This document shows positions 7,601 through 13,106 of a stretch of 19,316 nucleotides of DNA, one piece after another. The position numbers were made by a program, and so were the translations under genes. Position 1 is the first letter of the stretch. Each line of letters starts with the position of its first letter. Origin of the DNA: CBDUUP01 sp965370435 (lineage in GTDB: Bacteria > Chloroflexota > Anaerolineae > Anaerolineales > UBA11579); the NCBI GenBank assembly GCA_965370435.1, contig CBDUUP010000030.1, positions 1 to 19,316 of the forward strand, read 5' to 3'. Under the pieces are notes generated by a model. The model was not told the origin of the DNA. It saw only the letters and a list, made by a program, of their open reading frames with translations, and ran no database searches.

Positions 7601-8127
7601 TGTACAATCCTGAAACGTTGGATTCGCCTGTCGAGATTGCCCGGTTCAGCTTCCCCCGGCAGACCGGCGGCGAGGGACTCTGTCTGGCCGATTACTTCGC
7701 TCCCCCAGACTCCGGCGGGATGGACGTGGTCGCTCTGCAGGTCGTCACCGTGGGGCAGGAGGCCACCGCCCGCTTCGACGGTCTGCAAGGTGCTGGGGAT
7801 TACTCGGAGGCCTATTACACTCACGGCCTGGCCGTCCAGACCGCCGAGGCCGCGGCCGAATATCTGCATCGCCACCTCCGCCGGGAGTTGGGCCTGGAGG
7901 AAGGCCAGGGGAAACGCTACTCCTGGGGCTACCCCGCCATCCCCGACCTGGACGACCACGCCACGGTCTTCAAGCTGCTCTCCGCCGAGGAGGAATTGGG
8001 CATGTCCCTCACCAGCGCGTACCAATTGGTCCCGGAGCAATCCACCGCCGCCATCATCATACACCACCCGCAAGCCAAGTATTACACTATCGGCGAGAGC
8101 CGCGTAGAACAATTATTAAAACGTTAG
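4618..8127 (+). CDS. metH: cobalamin-dependent methionine synthase
   Basis: An 1169-residue cytoplasmic enzyme that moves a methyl group from 5-methyl-THF via methylcobalamin to homocysteine. Modules in order: homocysteine-binding barrel (~17-320) with zinc ligands Cys238 (GLNCSTG) and Cys304/Cys305 (GGCCGTTP); pterin-binding barrel (~345-625, from IGERLNATGSRKF, with IDSTEP and GVSNVSFGL); B12-binding cap and Rossmann domain (~650-865) with the lower axial ligand His749 in DVHDIGKN; and the SAM-dependent reactivation domain (~905-1165) with VYGYWPA and RYSWGYPAIPDL. Length is close to E. coli MetH, about 1227. Start: ATG at 4618 after ACGGAG (4605-4610, 7-nt spacing); an upstream in-frame ATG at 4552 is inside a repeat array and is rejected. 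Controlled by the SAM-I riboswitch. The last codons CGT TAG are inside the next array. Confidence 0.97.
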   Translation: MSKKQRSYTNRRYLDALDERVLIYDGAMGTSLQLLNLTAEDFGGEKYNGCNDYLVITSPEAVESVHRSFLEVGVDVLETDTFRSNRLTLGEYDLGDKVYKINHAAASLARRLADEYGTSDHPRFVAGSIGPSGKLPSADDPDLSDVGYDDLVELFREQAVALIQGGVDVLLIETSQDILEVKAAIQGIQLAFEETGEVIPLQAQVTLDTSGRMLLGTDIATALTILEGLPIDVIGLNCSTGPEHMREPIRYLGEHAALPVSAIPNAGLPLNVDGEAVYPLEPEPFAQAMAEFVEKNNISVVGGCCGTTPEHLKLLVEKLGQRPLPPRPEKDEPRLSSSIQSLAMQQEPPPLLIGERLNATGSRKFKRLLMEEDYDAILEMGRQQVAGGAHALDVSVALTERADESHLMAQVVKKLAMGVEAPLVIDSTEPEVMETALKLAPGRCLLNSTHLEAGRPKLEEVLSLAKQHNAAVIVLTIDQEGMAKTVERKIEIARRIYHIAVDEFGLRPEDLVYDPLTFPLSTGDPEFVDSAVATIESIKRIKEELPGVFTSLGVSNVSFGLSKAARPTLNSLMLHHCVRAGLDMAIVHASKVKPYAEIPEEERELMEDLIFNRREDALQRVIEFYENVDPAEEESQADPTEGMEAEERLHWRILHRHKESVEADIDEVIARKTFPNDHEAAVDLLNNALLPAMKEVGDRFGAGELILPFVLQSAEVMKKAVSHLENYLEVQEGVTKGKIVLATVYGDVHDIGKNLVKTILSNNGYTVFDLGKQVPAEDIIAKAVEVEADAIGLSALLVSTSKQMPLIVNELHRRGLEIPVLIGGAAINRRFGWRILYIEEETPYTPGVFYCKDAFEGLETVDRLTNADKRGPLLGDLHAKAANEMGREVKTKRVRTKTTSSLPPAEHIPEPPHWGPRTVGEMPLEIIFQHLYKKELFRLSWGAKNAHGEEWEKLKAEFETRLEKMQREALQTGWLQPQAVYGYWPAQSEGDDLILYNPETLDSPVEIARFSFPRQTGGEGLCLADYFAPPDSGGMDVVALQVVTVGQEATARFDGLQGAGDYSEAYYTHGLAVQTAEAAAEYLHRHLRRELGLEEGQGKRYSWGYPAIPDLDDHATVFKLLSAEEELGMSLTSAYQLVPEQSTAAIIIHHPQAKYYTIGESRVEQLLKR

Positions 8128-8161
8128 AACGTTCAAACGTTTCAACGTTATCACGTTAAAA
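8122..8161. repeat. 8-nt periodic array CGTTnnAA, copy 2 (five exact-length units)
   Basis: cgttagaa, cgttcaaa, cgtttcaa, cgttatca, cgttaaaa, without any length deviation. The metH stop codon TAG (8125-8127) is inside the first unit, and the last unit ends two bases before the ATG of the methyltransferase gene. The array is therefore the whole intergenic space. Confidence 0.85.
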
Positions 8162-8163
8162 AC

Positions 8164-8967
8164 ATGGACAAATACAAGCGAGCAAACCTCAACCTATGGA
8201 ACGAAAAAGTCGCCATCCACGTGAAATCGGAGTTCTATGATGTCGCCGGTTTCAAGGCTGGGCGGAACACGCTCACGTCGCACGAACGAGAAGAACTGGG
8301 CGAGGTGGCCGGGAAAACCCTGCTCCACCTGCAATGCCATTTCGGGCTGGACACCATGAGCCTGGCCCACATGGGCGCGATCCCCACCGGCATGGATTTT
8401 TCTGATAAGGCTATCGAACAGGCCCAAGCTCTGAACCAAGAATTGGGATTGAACTGCACTTTTGTGCAATCGGACCTTTACGAGCTGCCCAAAAACCTCA
8501 CCGGACGATTCGACATCGTGTTCACTTCTTATGGCGTGTTGGCCTGGCTGCCCGATCTCAAAGGCTGGGCGGAGGTGATCGCCCATTTCCTCAAACCGGG
8601 AGGCTTCTTTTACATCGCCGAGATCCATCCGGTCAGTTCCATGTTGGACGACGAGGTGAATACGGCGGAACTCAAGATCCGCTATCCCTATTTCCACGAC
8701 CCCGAACCCATCATCTTTGAGACCGAAGGCACTTACGCCGAACCCGACGCCGAGATCAAACAGCCGGTGCAGTACGAATGGTTCCACAGTCTGGGCGAGA
8801 TCATCAACGCGTTGCTGGGCGCGGGCCTGCGGATCGAATATCTGCACGAATTCGACTACACCGTGTGGGAGCAATACCCCTTCCTCGAAAAGCGAGACGA
8901 CCTATGGCATCTCCCGGAGACCCTCCCCAAAGTCCCCCTATTATTCTCCATCAAAGCCTCTAAGTAG
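8164..8967 (+). CDS. class I SAM-dependent methyltransferase
   Basis: A 267-residue soluble protein. SAM-binding motif I is LLHLQCHFGLDTMSLA (54-69, a variant of the usual E-x-G-x-G-x-G loop in which Cys-His-Phe-Gly replaces the first glycines), followed by an acidic end of strand 2 (GMDFSD, 77-82), the motif II/III region FDIVFTSYGVLAWL (~118-131) and the LKPGGFFYIAE strand (~144-154). These mark the Methyltransf_11/25 type. The substrate is not recognisable. It lies between metH and the YitJ-type gene, on the same strand, so it is probably co-transcribed and SAM-riboswitch controlled. The repeat array abuts its ATG and leaves no Shine-Dalgarno site; translation may depend on coupling to metH. 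Confidence 0.85.
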   Translation: MDKYKRANLNLWNEKVAIHVKSEFYDVAGFKAGRNTLTSHEREELGEVAGKTLLHLQCHFGLDTMSLAHMGAIPTGMDFSDKAIEQAQALNQELGLNCTFVQSDLYELPKNLTGRFDIVFTSYGVLAWLPDLKGWAEVIAHFLKPGGFFYIAEIHPVSSMLDDEVNTAELKIRYPYFHDPEPIIFETEGTYAEPDAEIKQPVQYEWFHSLGEIINALLGAGLRIEYLHEFDYTVWEQYPFLEKRDDLWHLPETLPKVPLLFSIKASK

Positions 8968-8968
8968 G

Positions 8969-9009
8969 CGTTGAACGTTAGGACGTTTCAACGTTTAAAC
9001 GTTCTAACG
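8969..9009. repeat. 8-nt periodic array CGTTnnAA, copy 3
   Basis: cgttgaa, cgttagga, cgtttcaa, cgtttaaa, cgttctaa, cg. It begins one base after the stop codon of the methyltransferase gene and ends 17 bases before the YitJ-type start codon. Confidence 0.8.
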
Positions 9010-9026
9010 CATGTACAGGTATTTCA

Positions 9027-10886
9027 ATGGCAAAATCAAAATTATTCACGATGCTCGATGAGTCCAAGACGCCGCTGCTGGCGGATGGCGCGATGGGGAC
9101 GATGCTGCATGCGGCCGGGACCGGATTTGAGGATTGCTTCGACCGGCTCAATTTGACCGACCCGGCGTTGGTGGCGGAGATCCACCGGGCATACATCGAG
9201 GCTGGGGCGCAGATCATCCTGGCGAACACCTTCGGGGCCAACCGGTTCAAGCTGGCCGAGCACGGCCTGGAGGACCAGGTCGCCGAGATCAACCGCGCCG
9301 GTGTGGAACTGGCCCGCAAGGTGGTGGAGGCTTCCTTCAAGGATGTGCTGGTAGGGGGGGACGTGGGACCGCTGGGGGTGCGGCTGGCTCCCTTTGGCCG
9401 GGTCCAGTTAGCGCAGGCCCGGGAGGCCTTTGGGGAACAGATCACCGCCCTGTGCGAGGCGGGGGCCGACCTCATCGTCATCGAGACGGTCAGCGACCTT
9501 TACGAAGCGCGGGAGGCGGTCAACGCGGCCCGGGAGGTCTGCAGCCTGCCGGTCATCGTCTCCATGACTTTCACTCGCGATGACCGCACTCTGTTGGGCG
9601 ATACCCCGGCGAAAGTGGCCGAGGAACTCCATAAGGCGGGAGCCGACGTTATCGGCGTCAACTGCTCCGGCGGCCCGGCCCAGAACCGCCGCATCCTGTC
9701 TGAGATGCGCCAGGCCGTGCCGGAGGCCCGATTCTGGGTGAAGCCCAACGCCGGATGGCCGGAGCAGGTTGGTGGGCGGATCATGTACCCCGCCGCGCCG
9801 GACTATTTCGGCGAGTACGCTCACACGTTCACCCAACTGGGAGCCAGCATTGTGGGCGGCTGCTGCGGCACCACCCCGGCTCACGTCGCCGCCATGCGCG
9901 ACGCGCTGGACACCGCTGCCAGCCGGGAAAGCCTGGGCAATTTCAGCGTCACCCCGGTGATGGAAGATGAGCATATTCCCACCGACGACCAACCCACCCA
10001 ACTGGCCCAGAAATTGGCCGCCGGGGAGTTCGTGGCGGCGGTGGAGATGAACCCGCCCCGGGGACTCTCCACCCACAAGCTGCAAGCCGGGGCCAGTCTG
10101 CTGGCCGAGGCCGGGGCCGACGTCATCAACGTGGCCGACAGTCCCATGGCCCGCATGCGGATGAGCGCATGGGCGGTCTGTAATCTGGTTCAGCGCAACC
10201 TGGGGATCGAGACCACCCTGCATTTCCCCACCCGGGGACGCAACCTGCTCCGCGTCCAGGGAGACCTGCTGGCCGCCCACGCCCTGAACGTGCGCAACGT
10301 TTTCGTGGTGATGGGCGACCCCACCGCCATCGGCGATTACCCCGACGCGATGGACGATTACGACCTGGTCCCTTCCGGCCTTATCAAGCTCATCAAACAG
10401 GGGTTCAACGTGGGCGTGGACCATGCCGGGGTGGACATCGGGCAGCCCACCGCTTTCTTCGTGGGCACGGCTCTCAACTTGACCCCTCAGAATACAGAAC
10501 GGGAGATCAAAGTTCTGCGTCGCAAGATCCAGGCCGGGGCCGACTTCGCCCTGACTCAGCCGGTCTACCACCCGGAGCAGGCCGCCGCTTTCCTCCAGCA
10601 GTATGAGGAGGCGCACGGCCCTATGGAGATCCCTATCCTGGCCGGTGTTCTGCCGTTATACGGCTCGCGCCACGCCGCCTTCCTGCACAACGAGGTCCCC
10701 GGTATCAATATCTCCGCTGAGGCCCGCCGACGCCTTAAATCCGCAGGGAAAGATTCTCCTCAGGAGGGCGTCCGCATGGCGCTGGAACTCATCGAGCAGA
10801 TGAAGCCCTGGGCCTCCGGCATCTACGTCATGCCCGCCTTTGACCGCTATGATCTGGCTGCTGAAATTCTTGAAGGGATTAGGTAA
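9027..10886 (+). CDS. yitJ: bifunctional homocysteine S-methyltransferase / methylenetetrahydrofolate reductase
   Basis: A 619-residue fusion with the same architecture as B. subtilis YitJ (612 residues). The N-terminal barrel (~15-295) is a homocysteine methyltransferase domain with zinc ligands Cys213 (GVNCSGGP) and Cys279/Cys280 (GGCCGTTP). The C-terminal barrel (~330-619) is a MetF-type FAD domain, opening with AVEMNPPRG (Glu340 in the E-x-x-P-P motif) and containing FVVMGDP and ALTQPVYHPEQ. It reduces 5,10-methylene-THF to 5-methyl-THF, which MetH upstream uses. Start ATG at 9027 after a modest AGGT at 9017-9020. It is the third gene of the SAM-controlled operon. Its stop codon (AGG TAA) is inside the following 8-nt array. 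The methyltransferase half duplicates a function of MetH. Confidence 0.93.
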   Translation: MAKSKLFTMLDESKTPLLADGAMGTMLHAAGTGFEDCFDRLNLTDPALVAEIHRAYIEAGAQIILANTFGANRFKLAEHGLEDQVAEINRAGVELARKVVEASFKDVLVGGDVGPLGVRLAPFGRVQLAQAREAFGEQITALCEAGADLIVIETVSDLYEAREAVNAAREVCSLPVIVSMTFTRDDRTLLGDTPAKVAEELHKAGADVIGVNCSGGPAQNRRILSEMRQAVPEARFWVKPNAGWPEQVGGRIMYPAAPDYFGEYAHTFTQLGASIVGGCCGTTPAHVAAMRDALDTAASRESLGNFSVTPVMEDEHIPTDDQPTQLAQKLAAGEFVAAVEMNPPRGLSTHKLQAGASLLAEAGADVINVADSPMARMRMSAWAVCNLVQRNLGIETTLHFPTRGRNLLRVQGDLLAAHALNVRNVFVVMGDPTAIGDYPDAMDDYDLVPSGLIKLIKQGFNVGVDHAGVDIGQPTAFFVGTALNLTPQNTEREIKVLRRKIQAGADFALTQPVYHPEQAAAFLQQYEEAHGPMEIPILAGVLPLYGSRHAAFLHNEVPGINISAEARRRLKSAGKDSPQEGVRMALELIEQMKPWASGIYVMPAFDRYDLAAEILEGIR

Positions 10887-10985
10887 TTAGGTGATTGGGC
10901 AATAAGGTAATCAGGTAACAAAGTGATAAGGAAAACCCAATCCCTAATTACCTTGTTGACTTGTTGCCTAGTTGCCTGGTTACTC
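10881..10985. repeat. inverted pair of 8-nt periodic arrays (AGGTAATT type), likely bidirectional terminator
   Basis: Left half in strict 8-nt steps: aggtaatt, aggtgatt, gggcaata, aggtaatc, aggtaaca, aagtgata, aggaaaac. Right half is the complementary type: aattacct, tgttgact, tgttgcct, agttgcct, ggttactc. The halves can pair into a long imperfect hairpin between two convergent genes, which fits shared transcript ends, although neither side has a clean T tract. The yitJ stop codon is in the first left unit. Confidence 0.75.
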
Positions 10986-10987
10986 CC

Positions 10988-11809
10988 CTACTTGCTCATC
11001 CTCATGGAATAAATCCCCAGGCCCAGCCCGCCCAGCAAGACCAGGAGACCGGCGACCAACAAGATTGGCGAACGGCCTCCGCCGCCGTCCCCCGAACCGT
11101 CTATCTCCGCCTGGGAACTGATCTGAGCGCCGAAATTGAGCTGCGCGTCGTCCCCCGCTTCCAGAGTCAGGGCGTAGTTCAGGTTGGTGGTTGGGTTGTA
11201 GCCCTCCGGTATCGCCACGGTGACGTTGTAATCGCCCTCTTCCAGGTCAAAGAAGCATACTTCCGGCTCCTCTAGGCCAGCCTGGGTGGTGGCGGTCTCT
11301 GAGACGGTGCCCAGCCGGTTGGTTACGCTGATGGCGCCCTCCGGGATGCCCGGCTCTTCCTCCTGTCGCAGACCATCCCCGTTGACGTCATCGTAAAGCA
11401 AGACGCATAAATTGCCGGTGTTGGGTCCGGCAGGGGTCGGTGTGGGAGCTCCGGGGAGGCTGGTGGACTCCCCGCCCACCGGTGTGGGGGATGACTCAGG
11501 GACGGCATACCCCAGCAAAATCGTCTGGCCTTCGATCAGGGTGTCTCCGGAGATGTGGGGGTTGAGGGCTTTGAGTTCGTCAATCACCTCGTAGATGTTC
11601 CTATCGGTCCCCGCGGCCACGATGCTGGCGATGCGCCACCAGGTATCCCCGGGTTGCACGATATAGAGAATGCGCCCATCCTCGCCGGGGGTGGGGGTGG
11701 GGAAATTGGTGGGCTGCAGGTAGGGCGCGGCGGAGGCCGGGAAGCTGAGAATCAATACGTATGCCGCCAACAACCCAAGAACAAGGACAGACAGGTTCTT
11801 TTTGCTCAT
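10988..11809 (-). CDS. exported LysM and SdrD-like domain protein with C-terminal membrane anchor
   Basis: A 273-residue envelope protein. It has an N-terminal signal peptide (MSKKN, a hydrophobic run at 6-22, likely cleavage after ASA), a Thr/Pro-rich linker, a LysM domain (~47-101: ILYIVQPGDTWWRIAS, LNPHI, IEGQTILL) expected to bind peptidoglycan or another glycan, a second PTP-rich linker, an SdrD-B/prealbumin-like domain (~133-229: VLLYDDVNGDGLRQEEEPGIPEGAISV, here with Cys135 and Cys185 that could pair), a Gly-rich hinge, and a C-terminal transmembrane helix (~248-266) ending RMSK. I prefer the ATG at 11809, which has GGAAG 8 nt upstream; the ATG at 11824 (five residues longer) sits where transcription should start. 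It is convergent with yitJ. Confidence 0.85.
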   Translation of the reverse strand: MSKKNLSVLVLGLLAAYVLILSFPASAAPYLQPTNFPTPTPGEDGRILYIVQPGDTWWRIASIVAAGTDRNIYEVIDELKALNPHISGDTLIEGQTILLGYAVPESSPTPVGGESTSLPGAPTPTPAGPNTGNLCVLLYDDVNGDGLRQEEEPGIPEGAISVTNRLGTVSETATTQAGLEEPEVCFFDLEEGDYNVTVAIPEGYNPTTNLNYALTLEAGDDAQLNFGAQISSQAEIDGSGDGGGGRSPILLVAGLLVLLGGLGLGIYSMRMSK

Positions 11810-11829
11810 AAGGGATACTTCCATTGGCG

Positions 11830-11838
11830 ATTATATCA
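11830..11838 (-). promoter_or_regulatory. extended -10 promoter of the LysM gene
   Basis: TGATATAAT on the minus strand is a perfect extended -10 (TGnTATAAT). It ends five bases before the ATG at 11824, so the transcript would start at about that ATG and leave a ~15-nt leader with GGAAG before the ATG at 11809. No good -35 is seen, which is normal for extended -10 promoters. Confidence 0.6.
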
Positions 11839-11958
11839 CCGTCCCAATGACTTGGGAGTAGGCGGACATGAAAGCTGAATTAATAAACCTCTCTAGTATG
11901 AGATTGGCGGGGCTATCAATCCCTCTGAAACGAAAAAAGTAAAACTTTCAAACAATTC

Positions 11959-11985
11959 ACCATAGAGACACAGAGAACGCCGCTT
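11959..11985. repeat. 9-nt ACCATAGAG/ACACAGAGA repeat remnant
   Basis: accatagag and acacagaga follow each other, with a poorer third unit. It resembles the CACAGAG spacer repeats of many environmental bacteria. No inverted partner is close by. Confidence 0.5.
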
Positions 11986-12020
11986 TACTAGAGAGAAAAG
12001 CTAAAAAGATTTTTTTATCC

Positions 12021-12064
12021 GCTAATCACACTAATCACGCGAATAAAAAAACGTGCGTGATTAG
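12021..12064. repeat. 9-nt TAATCAC-type repeats ending in a perfect 10-bp hairpin
   Basis: gctaatcac and actaatcac run in 9-nt steps; CTAATCACGC (12031-12040) and GCGTGATTAG (12055-12064) are a perfect inverted pair around a 14-base A-rich loop, followed by AAGTTTTT. It is related to the ATTCGCG element at 1374-1438 through the CGCGAAT words and the period. Confidence 0.7.
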
Positions 12065-12207
12065 AAGTTTTTGCGCTGTGGAAACCCTAAGAATGATGTG
12101 CAATTGCTTGTTTCTACATCCTTTGGATAAGGGCTTCATGAACCTCATTCTATTCTGGGGTGTAATACAGTCAGATAAAAATAATCTTTTCACAAGAGGA
12201 TACGATC

Positions 12208-13104
12208 ATGGAATTAGTCATCAACGGTGTGGGCAAACTTTATCGCGGCGGCGTGTGGGGCATCAAGGATTTCCGGTTGACCCTGGGACCGGGGGTGTTG
12301 GGCTTATTAGGCCCCAACGGCGCAGGGAAGACCACCCTCATGAACGTCCTGGCGACCGTCACCCGGCCTACGGAAGGCCAGGTCATCTGGAACGGGAGCG
12401 ACGTTGCCAAGTCCCCCAACGAACTGCGGGCCGTGCTGGGCTACTTGCCCCAGGATTTCGGGATCTACCCTAACCTCAACCCGGTTGAATTTCTGGGGTA
12501 TCTGGCGGCCATAAAGGGCGTGAGCGGCAAGGCGGCTCGCAAGCGGATCGATGAATTGCTGCAATTGGTCAACCTGACCGAAGCCCGAAAAAGGCCCTTG
12601 GGCGACTTTTCAGGGGGGATGAAACAGCGCATCGGCATTGCCCAGGCCTTGCTCAACGACCCCCAACTGCTGATCGTGGACGAACCCACCGTCGGCCTGG
12701 ACCCCGAGGAGCGAGTCCGTTTCCGCAACCTGATCTCCGACCTTTCGGGAGAGCGGATCGTCATCCTCTCCACCCACATCGTCTCCGACGTGGAGGCCGC
12801 GGCCACCGAGATCGCCCTCATCAACCAGGGACGTTTGCTTCAGCACGCCGCGCCGGAAGAATACTTGCAGGCGGTGGAAGGCAAGGTGTGGATGGCAGTG
12901 GTCCCCAGCCCGGAATTGACCGCCTTCCGGCAGGGTCATTTGATTTCCAGTACTATCCGGCGCAGCGACGGCGTCCACGTCCGGGTGGTGGCGGATAACC
13001 CGCCCACCGAGACGGCCCAAAGCGTCCCGCCAACCCTGGAGGATGCTTACCTGTACTCCATTTCATCGGCCAACGATTCGGCTCCCGCTGTAGAGACGGA
13101 CTGA
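12208..13104 (+). CDS. ABC transporter ATP-binding protein
   Basis: A 298-residue ATPase that powers the two permeases encoded after it. Walker A is GPNGAGKTT (35-43), the Q-loop Gln82 is in LPQDFGIYP, the signature is FSGGMKQR (134-141), Walker B with catalytic Glu is LLIVDEP (154-160, Glu159) and the switch His190 is in LSTHIV. All are intact. The C-terminal ~85 residues form the extension common in exporters of the CcmA/YxlF type. Start ATG at 12208 behind AGAGGA with 7-nt spacing, the strongest ribosome binding site in the window. The stop codon is two bases before the start of the first permease gene, so they are co-translated. Confidence 0.93.
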   Translation: MELVINGVGKLYRGGVWGIKDFRLTLGPGVLGLLGPNGAGKTTLMNVLATVTRPTEGQVIWNGSDVAKSPNELRAVLGYLPQDFGIYPNLNPVEFLGYLAAIKGVSGKAARKRIDELLQLVNLTEARKRPLGDFSGGMKQRIGIAQALLNDPQLLIVDEPTVGLDPEERVRFRNLISDLSGERIVILSTHIVSDVEAAATEIALINQGRLLQHAAPEEYLQAVEGKVWMAVVPSPELTAFRQGHLISSTIRRSDGVHVRVVADNPPTETAQSVPPTLEDAYLYSISSANDSAPAVETD

Positions 13105-13106
13105 CC

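Larger units (their letters stand above)
11839..12207. other. spacer between the LysM gene and the ABC operon
   Basis: About 370 bp between divergent genes without a credible gene. It holds a degenerate 9-nt repeat piece at 11959-11985 (accatagag, acacagaga) and the inverted repeat at 12021-12064. Upstream of the ABC ATPase a TAATAC at 12163-12168 could be a -10 but lacks a -35. A strong Shine-Dalgarno site AGAGGA (12195-12200) ends the spacer. Confidence 0.5.

Noticed and set aside
8122..8161. CRISPR-like array
   Set aside because: Units are 8 nt without separate spacers, and there are no cas genes; the structure is a simple periodic array.
9408..10616. A 402-codon open frame on the minus strand inside yitJ
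   Set aside because: Antisense shadow of a well-recognised gene; repetitive Gly/Val/His composition and no domain.
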